A stretch of 64,000 bases of DNA from Wurfbainia villosa (taxonomy: Eukaryota > Streptophyta > Magnoliopsida > Zingiberales > Zingiberaceae): contig CM045996.1 of assembly GCA_025175895.1 (NCBI GenBank), positions 108,737,179 to 108,801,178 of the forward strand, read 5' to 3'. This document shows, in pieces, positions 36,572-46,958 of the stretch; the stretch's first letter is position 1; each line of letters starts with the position of its first letter. The notes under the pieces are model-generated. The model ran no database searches. It saw nothing but the letters and a program-made list of their open reading frames with translations, and was not told the origin of the DNA. The position numbers and the translations under genes are program-made.

Positions 36572-37859
36572 GGCTATTTTTGGCGAGGGTTAATTGTTAG
36601 GAGTATGGTGAATACAATTAAAGTTCTATATTGATAAGACATGGAAAAGATCATGTGCTTATAAAATAAAAAGATATCTCCATTGGTATGAGGCCTTTTG
36701 GGTAAAGCCCAAAAATAAAATCGTGAGGGCTTAGACTCAAAGTGGATAATATCATACTATTGTAGAGATATATGAATCTTATAGGCACTAGCAATTGGTA
36801 TCAGAGTTATGGTTTATGTCAAGCCATGAACCTCAAATGAAGAAAATGGAGCTCCCATGTCCGGATCAAGAGAACCAGATACTAGGCAGAAAGTCCAATT
36901 AGGTCGGGAGGACCGAACAATTGGTAGGAAGTTCTGTTGGGTCTAGGGTTAGACAACTGACAGGAAGTCCAACTGGGTCAAGAGCACCAGACAGTTGGCA
37001 GGAAATTCTAGTGGGTTGAGGATCGAATATTAAGCAGAGAAAGTCCTTTGAGGACGGATAGGTATGAGAGGGGCTCAATGTGGTCCTTCGTTTAAGGGCT
37101 TATGCTCAAAGTGGACAATATCATGTCATTATGGAGATATATGAATCTTATAGGCACTAACAGTAATCAGCCTTATAATGTAATAAAGTTTATATTAAAA
37201 GATTGATTACTTTATTTGGTATAATTTTAAAATTATAATGTAATGTAATTTGGATTATAAAAGGTAATAAAATTTTGTAATCTGTATTACAAGGTCTAAA
37301 CCATGTACTTTGATTACATTCCAAGTCTAAAAATTTAAATGTCAAATATATCTATAGTTTTAACTCTCGTTCTTTAGATCGAACCAGCAATCGACGACTG
37401 GCAACACCAACGGTCGGCGACCCCAACGATTGGCAACGTCGGCGTCTGATGACATCGTTGGTTGACGACACTGACAGTCAACGACACTGATAGGCGACGA
37501 CACTAGCGGTCGCCGAGTGGCGACATCGACAATCGATGGTCAGCGATCAGTGAATGATGACTAACAATTAGGGACCAACGATAGCGGTGGCGATCGTAGG
37601 TGATCTACTAAGATTTTGATTATATTCGAACGAAATTAAGATTTGATAAAATTACTTAGATTTAATTATAAGGATATTTTTATTATTTTATAATAATATG
37701 AATTATATTTCTTATAAAAATTAATGGATATGAAAATAAATATATAGTTACCTTTATAATTAAAGATTACATACATAAATATACCAAACACACTAATATA
37801 ATTAATTATATAGTATTATATTATAAGTTTGATTATGTTACCCCTCAACAAACATAGTG
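36572..37859. mobile_element. Harbinger-type MITE, left TIR split by a TRIM-like element
   Basis: The ends GGCTATTTTTGGCGAGGG (36572) and the reverse complement of 37840-37859 (CACTATGTTTGTTGAGGGG) are imperfect inverted repeats. They continue inward as TAATCA-CTTATAAT-TAATA on both sides. TTA flanks both ends (36569-36571 and 37860-37862), as for PIF/Harbinger. Without the TRIM insertion it is about 0.7 kb. The centre (37376-37610) is a GC-richer run of CGACGACACTGAC-like units. It codes for nothing recognisable. Confidence 0.75.
36595..37162 (+). mobile_element. TRIM-like small LTR element
   Basis: The left LTR (36595-36793) starts TGTTAGGAG and ends GGCACTAGCA. A tRNA-Met-type primer site (TTGGTATCAGAG) follows at 36795-36806. 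The 3' LTR (about 37085-37162) repeats AAGTGGA-AATATCAT and ATATATGAATCTTATAGGC and ends CACTAACA; it is 5'-truncated. The short internal part has four copies of an AGGAA(G/A)TTC-type unit and no ORF. Flanks TTAAT and GTAAT agree at four of five bases. Confidence 0.75.
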
Positions 37860-37862
37860 TTA

Positions 37863-39570
37863 GTGTATTCTCCTCCTTTATTTGTGGTATTCTCATTTTA
37901 CTAAAATACCCTTGATTACATAATGTAATGTACTGTAAAAAAAAAGTTGTGGTTAAATTTTTTATTAAAATAAATATTCGTAATTAAACACAAAAAAAAC
38001 ATTAATATTCTACTTAGGGTACAATATTAAAAGCTCATAATGAACAAAACTTGTTTTTTTAAAGGTGAAAACATATTTACAAAACAAAATTAATACATAG
38101 CAGTGCAAGATTTTACAAATAAATTTATAGTCAGATTATTTTTGAATTACAAGAAAAATTAATATATTTTGGTTTGAGTTTTAAAAGTTTATACCAGCTG
38201 AAATGAATAATTTTGAAAGTGCAAATTTATTAACCAATTGATTTATGCTAAAAAAATTTGACAATAAGTACAAATTATTTGAATTTTGATCATTATTAAT
38301 TCAGATAATGAGTTTCATCCAATTAATTTTGAAAATAACTATTTTTTCTTATTCATCTGTTAAATAAATTTGAAGTATAATTTATATAAGTCGAATTTTG
38401 ACAATTATTAATATGTGAACAATTTATTTAGCCTCCTTGCAGTTTAGAAAGTTCATTTTAGTTATAATAAAATAAAATTATAAGAAGATTTATAATCAAG
38501 TTGCATTTATTCTTGTTATATTTGCAAGGCAAACTGATTTGCATCTTTACAATTAAGCCACCATGAGAATCATGCTAAATTAAATATTAGTGTATTTTAT
38601 GCCTAAATTTTTTTTTTGATTGATAAGTATTTCCGTAATTAAATTTGTTCACCATTATAAACATCTAAATATTCTAAATAGATATTGAAATTTCTTAATT
38701 TCTGTTCAAGATAGCTTATTTTGATAAAAGATATATGATGCCAAATTATTTTATAAATAGCTTATGTCCACTCATTACAACGACATATAAAACTATTATG
38801 ATTTTTCAGATATTTTAAGTAGGATATTAATATATTTTATTTAAAATATTTATTTTTATAAAAATGTAATTATAAAGTATTTATAAAATAATATACCCTC
38901 CCGAATCAGCAATATTCTGAGATAAAAGGCGTTCTTTGATTCCTAGACCAAAAAAAAATATGATTATAAGAGAAAAGTTTGCTCATTTTTAATTACAAAG
39001 AATGCCTGTCAATAAATATTAATTTGAAATGACATGATGGTGTAATTATATCAAATCATACACACTATAATTAACCTGCAGAAACGGATCATTATGTCAA
39101 GAATTACATATTAAGCCGAAAGAAAACTAAAAAAAAAAGAAGGAAATATTAGTGTCAGTGGAAAGTCCTCATCGACGCATCCACTCATCAAATCGAAAGG
39201 GATAACATGAAAAGAAAACACAGTGAGGCTACGTGAGACGGAATGGTCACAAATGGAAGCTCGCTTTTGCGTGTGGGCACGACAACAGCTCCTCAAACAG
39301 CATACTGATGAATAAATTCCCATCACCTTGTCATGCGTACCTGCAAAGGAATCATTAGACTGTGAAGAAGGATTCAACTCAGCATCATGTTTCATCATGA
39401 CTATCAGTAATTAAGCAAAGAAAATTGCTCTTCCATCCCACATGCTGTATTAAAATTTCTGCTCATGTCATGGATGAAAGTGAAACACATCGTCTTGATA
39501 TCATGTATGTTTAATTAGTTCATAACAGCATCTGTTTTTTAGTTTAGATAGAAACGACAGTACTATACAG
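37863..39570. other. AT-rich intergenic DNA downstream of MIR396
   Basis: No protein family is recognisable on either strand. The stretch 37863-39000 is strongly AT-rich. The part at 39110-39570 is less so and may belong to the MIR396 primary transcript on the minus strand. A 95-codon minus-strand ORF (39111-39398) has no recognised motif and is probably chance. Confidence 0.5.
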
Positions 39571-39589
39571 GATGCAAAGAAATTTTGGT

Positions 39590-39690
39590 CTCTCCTGGTA
39601 ACTTCCCACAGCTATATTGAACCGCAAGGCTTTCATTGGGAGATAAACAGATGCAGTTCAAGAAAGCTGTGGAAGGCTACGAAGAGGATC
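39590..39690 (-). ncRNA. MIR396: MIR396 microRNA precursor
   Basis: On the minus strand, 39674-39654 reads TTCCACAGCTTTCTTGAACT plus G, the canonical 21-nt plant miR396 guide. The other arm, 39622-39602, carries the star-strand sequence (GTTCAATATAGCTGTGGGAA plus G), which differs from the common star only by T for A at base 9. The arms fold on each other: the guide's first bases pair with the end of the star around a single bulged G, TGAAC pairs with GTTCA, and TGC pairs with GCG including one wobble. They are joined by a loop of about 30 nt. miR396 represses GROWTH-REGULATING FACTOR transcripts and so limits cell proliferation in leaves and inflorescences. A TATA box lies about 125 nt upstream of the hairpin. 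Nothing in the hairpin looks damaged. Confidence 0.95.
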
Positions 39691-39744
39691 ATGTAGCAAA
39701 CACCAAGATCGAACAAGAGGAAGAGAAGAAGAAGAGAACGACAT
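39658..39744 (-). CDS. Short ORF (28 codons) at the 5' end of pri-miR396
   Basis: This is the first ATG downstream of the predicted MIR396 transcription start. It opens ATGTCGTTCTCTTCT, encoding MSFSSSSLPLVRSWC..., runs into the hairpin and stops at TGA inside the miR396 guide. Short ORFs at this position in some plant pri-miRNAs encode regulatory peptides (miPEPs). Whether this one is translated is unknown, and its length is within chance expectation. Confidence 0.35.
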   Translation of the reverse strand: MSFSSSSLPLVRSWCLLHDPLRSLPQLS

Positions 39745-39801
39745 TACTTGATAAAAGACGGTGAGGCAGAAGGTGCAGAGGAGAGGGAGAGAGTAGATGA
39801 G

Positions 39802-39811
39802 CTATTTATAG
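39802..39811 (-). promoter_or_regulatory. TATA box of MIR396
   Basis: The minus strand reads CTATAAATAG, the plant TATA consensus. It is preceded by CCTCTCAT and followed by a CT-rich stretch (CTACTCTCTCCCTCTCCTCTGC) typical of plant transcription starts. A start near 39770-39780 is expected (inference). Confidence 0.75.
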
Positions 39812-39819
39812 ATGAGAGG

Positions 39820-40073
39820 TTGGTCGAAAGCTTTTAAATTTAGGACACAATCCCGAGAAGAATATACGCATGGGAACAGTTTAGTTTTCTTTTTTTTTTC
39901 TCATTTTTTACTCTTTCAGTTAAAAACGATCCCAATACAAAAATTAATGCAAGTGTATCAAAGTCTTTAAACTGAACTAAATTTTTATACTACAAGAGTT
40001 TTCTTTTCCTTGGGAAAATATAGGCCACAAATTTTAAATTTTAATCGCCAATAACTTCATTCTTACAATATTT
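39820..40073. other. MIR396 upstream region
   Basis: About 250 bp separate the MIR396 TATA box from the nearest retrotransposon sequence. It is AT-rich with a long T tract (39890-39900). No known regulatory motif can be assigned with confidence. Confidence 0.4.
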
Positions 40074-41583
40074 GACTGGAGTAGATGAATGGGTAGACCC
40101 TGAAGTAATGGGTCCATTTGAACTTGGGGTTCACGAAAAGGCGAAACATAATAGGCCTTTAGATAAGAACTAAGGGTAACGTCAAAGAAAGGCAAGACTT
40201 GGACTCAAAGGGCGACGGATCAAATAGAACTATAGTTAGGACACGGTAACTACCGAATAAGAGGAATTCAAAGTATCCTCAAACTTGCCCAAGCCAACCT
40301 TTTGGAGGGTGATTACCCAAGAACCAGCTTGGGGGCTAAGCGACTCAGGGATGCAAAGAAGAAGCAAGTCAGACGAAGTGATTTGGACCAGCAAAGAAGA
40401 GATGAGTCGAGGCAAAGTGACTCGAACCTATAAATAAGAGACGAGTCGTAGCGAAGTGACTCGGACCCGCAAATAAGAGACGAGTCGGAGCGAAGTGGCT
40501 CGGACACTCAAATAAGAGACGAGTCGAAGCGAAGTGACTCTGACCCACAAAGAAGGGTGAGTCGGGGCGAAGTGACTCGAACCTTCAAAGAAGAGGCAAA
40601 TCTAAGCGAAGTGACTCAGGCCGTTTGGCAGAAATAAGTCGAGGATCACGGGGGTAGATTCCTACCCCATAAATTGTTATGATTAGTCTCCTAAATAGCT
40701 CCTCATCACGAACTTGCCCAAGCCAACCTTTTGGAGGGTGATTACCCAAGAACCAGCTTGGGGGCTAAGCGACTCAGGGATGCAAAGAAGAAGCAAGTCA
40801 GACGAAGTGATTTGGACCAGCAAAGAAGAGATGAGTCGAGGCAAAGTGACTCGAACCTATAAATAAGAGACGAGTCGTAGCGAAGTGACTCGGACCCGCA
40901 AATAAGAGACGAGTCGGAGCGAAGTGGCTCGGACACTCAAATAAGAGACGAGTCGAAGCGAAGTGACTCTGACCCACAAAGAAGGGTGAGTCGGGGCAAA
41001 GTGACTCGAACCTTCAAAGAAGAGGCAAATCTAAGCGAAGTGACTCAGGCAGTTTGGCAGAAATAAGTCGAGGATCACGGGGGTAGATTCCTACCCCATA
41101 AATTGTTATGATTAGTCTCCTAAATAGCTCCTCATCACGATGGCCTTTGGACATCTCAGGTGACAAGTGGAGATTTCATAGAGAGGTTGTCCCCTAACTG
41201 CTCGCTCCTAAGAGGATAATAGTCTACGTGGCATAGCCCGTAGAAGGTTCACGTAGAGTTTGTCCCCTAACGACTTACCAAAAGGTGTCCTCAAGGCGAT
41301 CATGGAAAGGGGGGCAGTTACCTTGGTGCTACTGTATAAAGGCATGCCTGAGGAAAATATAAAGAGGAGATAGAACTCTCTGAACACACATCTCTTATTA
41401 CTTCATACATTCTCCATCTTTTAGTTATCTCCCTATCTAACTTAAGTTTCGAAGGGCCATCGGCGAGAAGTGACGATGACCATCGGACATGTGTTTATCT
41501 TGATAGAGATTTTATTGTTGCATTTGTGAAGAACTCACCCTTCGTGGATGCTCTTGCGAAAATAACCAAAAAAGCAAGCCGCA
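40074..41583 (+). repeat. 5' LTR of a Tat/Ogre-like Ty3/Gypsy element (left edge uncertain)
   Basis: The right end is set by the primer-site motif TTGGCGTCGTCTGTGGGAAC (41588-41607), typical of Tat-clade plant Gypsy elements. A TATA box (TATAAA, 41335-41340) precedes a transcription-start-like region (ACTCTCTGAACACACA). The left edge is a guess at TGACTGGAG. The LTR includes a 429-bp tandem duplication. Confidence 0.6.
40282..41139 (+). repeat. 429-bp tandem duplication with inner GAGTCG minisatellite
   Basis: Copies at 40282-40710 and 40711-41139 differ at only a few bases, for example GGGGCGAAG versus GGGGCAAAG. Inside each copy lie about seven degenerate units of about 36-40 bp containing GACGAGTCG-AGCGAAGTGACTCGGA. 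The near identity means the duplication is recent compared with decay elsewhere in the element. Confidence 0.95.
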
Positions 41584-42295
41584 TTAGTTGGCGTCGTCTG
41601 TGGGAACCTCTTTTATGAGCAAGACATTGAGATCCAACCTCAAGAAGTTCCCCCATGACATATCCCTCCGAAGAAACTCCCATCATACTGACCCCTACCC
41701 AGTTGATTGACATGATAGGTAAAGTTCTGGCCAACTCCTAGAGTGTGTGAGAGCCTCAAAATCAGGTATCTCCAACCCTATTCTGCTGAAAGACCCAGAG
41801 GTGCATTTCCGATAAGAGGGGAATCACACATCCTCCTTTCTAGCAATCATGAGTAAGGAGCTATGCCAGAGGCAGAACCAACTGTAGGGGATGGTCATCC
41901 TATTCCCTCTCTCCCCCTTGGAGGGAGGGAGAAATAAAAAGAAAGCTGGACAATGACTACTCTAGATGAATACGAGTCGCCACCCTTCACAGAGGATATA
42001 CTATTGGAAGATCCCCCTCCCCTCTCATTTTTGGGCCCTTCAGGTAGAAGAATACGATGAAATTGCAGACCTGGAGGAGCACCTGGGTTGGTTCAAGAAT
42101 GCAGATTGCCTCCATCAGTATACCGATGCCTTCAAGTGTCGACTGTTTATTACCACCTTGGTATCTTCAGCTCAGAGGTGCTTTTCATCGTTGCATCTTG
42201 GTTCAGTGACTTGTTTCAGAGATTTGAAGTGTATCTTCCTCCAACATTTCGCTAGTTACAAAAGATACCAGCAAACGACTTTTGGACTGCTGCAT
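41584..42295 (+). pseudogene. Tat-like Gypsy gag fragment
   Basis: After the primer site and a leader, the frame at 41966-42298 reads EEHLGWFKNADCLHQYTDAFKCRLFITTLVSSAQRCF and FLQHFASYKRYQQTTF, the Retrotrans_gag pattern of plant Gypsy elements. The sequence before LQVEEYDEI looks frameshifted. The gene is cut at 42295 by the LTR of element M, and no further part of this element is in the window. Confidence 0.85.
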
Positions 42296-42669
42296 TGATG
42301 TATGCAATTTATATAGAATTTTAGTTATTATTTTGGCACATATTTTAATTCATTTAGTTTCATATTTTCTTATTTTATATCATTTATTTACTTTATGGTT
42401 CAGAGATATGCTTTTGTTATATTTGTCTTGACATGATGGAGATTTGAAGTTAAATGAAGCCTCTTATAGAGCATGGAATAAAGGGAAGCATGCTCTGGTC
42501 GTGCCCCTAAGACATAGGCGTGTTCCCGGATGAAAGAAATGAAGTTTGAAGAGTTTCCAGAGTGGAACATGGCGGGTCATGTGTTTTTCACATGACCATG
42601 CCTCATTCTGTAGAGAAGATGGCAAACCATGGGTTTTCGACATGATGAAGTTTTTTCTCATGAGCGAAG

Positions 42670-44064
42670 TGTTAGGGCAATCAACCCAAGTATGGTTTAA
42701 GGTTTTGATATGTGTGACAAAGGTTTAAATTAGGATGTTTATGTGATTTGATATGTGTGTTGAAGTCATGCAGAACTTAGTAATTCACACATGTGTCGGC
42801 TTAACGAAAGCATTGGTGGGTTCACCATCTCATGGCTCGAGTCTTTGAGTCGGTGAAGGATGACATTGCGAAAGTCATGCGCTTGGTGCATCTGAGAGAT
42901 CGCCGGATGAGGAGCATCGGAGTGAAGCTAAGGAAGAAAACTTCAGGGTGAGACGCGAAGGATGACATTGCGAAGCAGTGCGCTTGGTGCATCTGAGAGA
43001 CGTGGCCCGACGAAGAGAGCTTCGACGAGCGACTTCAAGGGAGATGAGAGAATGAGCAATTTGTAAATGGTAGCTCATAGGTGAACTTGGCCGAATAGAT
43101 AAGTCAAGTGTCGGATGCTCAACCGAGTGGGTTGAGATTTACCCGACAAGTCGGATGCTCAAACTAGGGTTTGAGGTTTTACCCGACGTATGGTAAAGTC
43201 GGATGCTCAAACATTAGTTTGAGGTTTTACTCGACGAATGGGAGTGTCAGATGCTCAACCGAGTGGGTTGTGATTTTACCCGATCATCGGATGCTCAAAC
43301 AAGCCATTTGTTTGAGGTTTACCCGACATCAATCGACTACCAAATATTGGCAGTCGAACTGGTCCAAGTCGAATTGAGTTCGATTGGTATTCGGATGAAT
43401 TGCCGGATGAGTAGTCGACTGCCAAAAGTGGCGCGGACACAGAACGCTTCGTAGCCGACTGATCAATCAGCTACGGGGCGATCAGTCGAACCAACGAGAC
43501 CGCCAGTCGATTGCCAAGCTAGCCATTGGATGGTGACGACCGCATTTCAGATGCCATCAGAAGTCGTTGCAAAGGCGGCAGTCAACTATTGGCATGCAAC
43601 ATCGACTGCTACATGCCCAACAGAAAGATTTCGGCTCTCTCTATAAAAAGAGAGGGTGTGGGCTTTAGGGAGGTTAATGTTCATGCTCCCAAGTATCCCC
43701 TAAGTGCTCCACACGATTCCTACTCCTTCTCCTTGATTTTATTTCAATCCTATTGTAAGGAGTGTTTGTTGTAAGAAGGGTTACCTGCACCTTGCTTGGG
43801 CAAAAGGAGAGATCTAGTGGATTAGATTGAGGGGTGATTCACCTGAACGAATCGGTCGTGAAATAGCGGCAAGGGTCGTGAACTACATTACATCTGCGTG
43901 TTCAAGTTTGCATCTTCTTCCTTCTTGTGTTTTGTCTTAATTGTTTTATTTAGCTCTATATTTTCGCAGCGCTAACTTTACTTAGACAATCAAGACACGA
44001 AAAAATGCCATCGTCTATGAATTGGGCTATTCACCCCCTCTAGACAGCTATCGATCCTGCAACA
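42670..44064 (+). repeat. 5' LTR of G1
   Basis: It starts TGTTAGGGCAATC and ends CTGCAACA. The TATA box (TATAAAAA, 43642-43649) sits in the near-palindrome CTCTCTATAAAAAGAGAG. The stretch 43085-43620 is dense in CGGATGCTCAA and (T/C)AGTCGACTG-like motifs. Confidence 0.93.
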
Positions 44065-44124
44065 AGTGGTATCAGAGCCAGGTTGCTTGTCATCGGACTC
44101 ACCGCCGCAACAAGAACAACAAAA

Positions 44125-45716
44125 ATGGTCGGCTCCAACATTCATCCACCTAAATTTGAAGGAGACTTTGCTTGGTGGAAAAACTGAATGGAGGTAATTT
44201 TTAAAACGAATTTTGATATTATGGTTATTATGGAAACCGGTTCCGAAGTACCTAGGGACGAAGAGGGTGAACCAATCGAAAAGTCAAGATGGACAAAGAA
44301 GCAACGAGAGGAGAACCTTACAAACTCAAAGGCCAAGCATCATCTATATAATGTGCTCCCTCAACAAGAGATAAACCGAATTGGAGAGTGTGCAAGCACC
44401 AAGGAAATGTGAGAAAAAACTTGTGGAGTTTCATGAAGGCACTTCTGAGGCAAAGCTTGCAAGACGAGATCTTCTCCGATCACAATTAAGCAATATCAAG
44501 CTAGAAAAAAGGAGAAAAGGTAGTCTCTTTACATTCTCGATTTAAAGAAATCGTTAACGGCTTAACAAGTGTAGGGGAGAAGCTCTCCAATAGAGATATG
44601 ATCATGAAGGCTATAGATGCATTCCCCCGATCATCTAAGTGGAGCTCTATGGTGGATTCGTTTTACATTTCCAAGAATCTAGAGGTAAGTACTCTAGAAG
44701 ATTTTTTTTCAACTATGGAGTTACATGAAACTAGGCTTGAAGGTAGAATAGAAGAGTCAATCAAGCCATCAAGGGGATTAGCTTTGGTAGCCGACAAAGG
44801 GAAGAAGAAAAAGGAGATTACAACTTCCTCATCCAATGAATAACAATAAAGTGGCCTACATGGTAAGAAAGGTGAGACGTACAATGAAAAATTTTAAATT
44901 TAACAAGTCTCATGATAGGAGAAGGCCAAGAAGAAAAATTATGTGCTATAATTGCCAAGGAGAGTGACACATGAGGGATGATTGTCCCCTCTCGACCAAA
45001 AGCAAGGAAGAAAGGAGAAAGAAAGAAGACAAGAAGAAAGGGAGCAAGAAGAAGGATGAAGAGAAGAAATTGAAAGAAAAAGGGAAGGCTAAAGCACACA
45101 ACTTGAAAGCTACGTGGGATGATCCATCATCATCGGAAGAAGAGGAAATTGTCACCCACTTGGCACTAATTGGGATTGATGATGTAGAGTCCACCTCCTC
45201 CGAAAGAGAAAATGCAAGCACTAGCGAGGAGGAGAGCTCGAGTGAAGGGTGAGCGTCTTCATCATTATCATCCGAAGGGGATTGTTAACTAAACTACCCT
45301 CCAATGATGTAGTTTCAATGATTACTAGCTTGACTAAGGACTTGTTTAGGGTCAAAAAGAAAAATAAATGCATGCTTGATGAAATTAATGTCTTAGAAGA
45401 AAAATTGAAAAAATGCATGTTCACATGATGATTGTATTTCTTCTAATGTAAATGATGCATGCTTAGTAGAAGAAAATAGGACTTTAAGGGAAAAGGTAGA
45501 TTTCCTTACAAAGGCCTTAGAAAAATTTACAATTAGCTCAAATACCCTAAACATGATTATTAGGAGCCAAAGGGCAAGCTTTAACAAGAAATGCCTAGAT
45601 TATAAGGGAACCAAGAATGAAAAGGACTACCATTGCCTAATTGCTAGAGGACAAACAAAAACCACAATGGTAGCTAGGAAATGGATCCCAAAGGAGTACT
45701 TGGTGAACCCCATTTG
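44125..45716 (+). pseudogene. G1 gag, degenerate
   Basis: It opens MVGSNIHPPKFEGDFAWWKN, then hits an in-frame TGA (44185). It resumes MEVIFKTNFDIMVIMETGSEVPRDEEGEPIEKSRWTKKQREENL to 44412, the SIRE-type gag N-terminus. Later parts are AIDAFPRSSKWSSMVDSFY and LEDFFSTMELHETRLEG (44598-44843), a zinc knuckle with an internal stop (CYNCQGE*HMRDDC, 44942-44985), a Lys/Glu-rich segment (44990-45250), and a coiled-coil-like segment (45300-45560). It ends RKWIPKEYLVNP near 45710. At least two stops and several frameshifts make it non-functional; copy H is better preserved. Confidence 0.88.
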
Positions 45717-46958
45717 AAAGAATTTGTATTGTGTTCCCAAGTCAATCCTCAAGGGTTAGGAAAACCTAGGAAAGTCAACCATAAGTGGACTTTACTTATA
45801 TCATATTAAATGGTTGACTTAGGATGATGTGGGTGATGATTTTTGACTTAGTGTTGGGTGATGATAATGTGTGACCTAGGAATTGAATGATGTACTTGTT
45901 TTATCATGATGTGTAATTATTGATACTACTCAAATCATGATTTATAACACTTGATTTTATACTTGATAAATGACCATGATTTATGATTTAGATGGTAGTG
46001 TTGGGTGATGATAATGTGTGACTCATGAACAATGCTTGCTTTATGATCATGATTAAGTAATACTTAACCTTGAGAGAAATTGCATGAAATTGATGGTTAA
46101 GTACAAATACCTTAGGTACATCTCACACTCACTATAGGCTAACTTGATTGAAAACATAGCATGGGTGAGATGTTAGGTTGATACAAATGATTGTCACTAA
46201 TGCTTATGGCATTTAGATGGTCATTTACATGTATCATGTCATAGCAATAATAGACCAATCATGGGGAAAGCTTATGTTTAATTCATAGACATATTGCCCA
46301 AAGATCGTGGTTGGATATTTCAAATGTTTTCAAAACCATTTCTTGTCTTATAATTTGTGTATTCATGTTTTAAATCATTTTAAGCCAAAACTAGGTTCTC
46401 AAATTGATAAAACTTTGAAGGTATTTAAGACTTTTAAGTTTTTACCAAATGTTGAAAAATTGAATGAATTTTCATGAAAACTTATTTTTAATTGATAAAG
46501 GACTTTACAAGAAATGTGTTTTTCAAATTTTCATGATTTTTTGAATTTTATATAATTTTTAATGCATTTTTGAATTTTGGTTCGGAAATCAAAAAAGGCT
46601 GAAACTGCATGCCAGTCGATTGGCAGTCTGATAGCAGTCGACTGATGATTGTGCATGAGCATAGTAACCTATTTTGATAGGTTTTGAGGCTGATTTTGGT
46701 ATTTTTCTTCCTTTAGACCTTGATGTCATGTTATATAACATATATTTAGTGTTTTTGATGGTGTTAAAGGGGGAGCAATATTATGTTTAAGTTAATCATG
46801 CTAGGGGGAGAGAATTATCATGTGTTAAAGGGGAGTTACATGTATTTAGGGGGAGTGTTTGATACTCATGTTATTTTACATGCTTTCCTGCACTTATGTA
46901 TTTTGTTAATGGTTTACCTAACTTAAACATAGTTGCCACACATCAAAAAGGGGGAGCT
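45717..46958 (+). other. G1 3' non-coding region
   Basis: No coding signal. It has several purine tracts (GGGGGAG near 46769, 46804, 46848, 46951) and two CAGTCGA(C/T)TG motifs near 46613-46645. Equivalent sequence lies in H at 51316-52430 in reverse orientation. Confidence 0.8.

Noticed and set aside
39111..39398. 95-codon minus-strand ORF downstream of MIR396
   Set aside because: No recognisable motif, low-complexity Phe/Ser end, and it lies in probable primary microRNA transcript. Not enough to call a gene.
40313..40936. Two identical 64-codon minus-strand ORFs
   Set aside because: They are shadows of the 429-bp tandem duplication and its minisatellite.
40282..41139. CRISPR-like array
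   Set aside because: Units are degenerate, contiguous and lack unique spacers, and the organism is a plant. It is a minisatellite.
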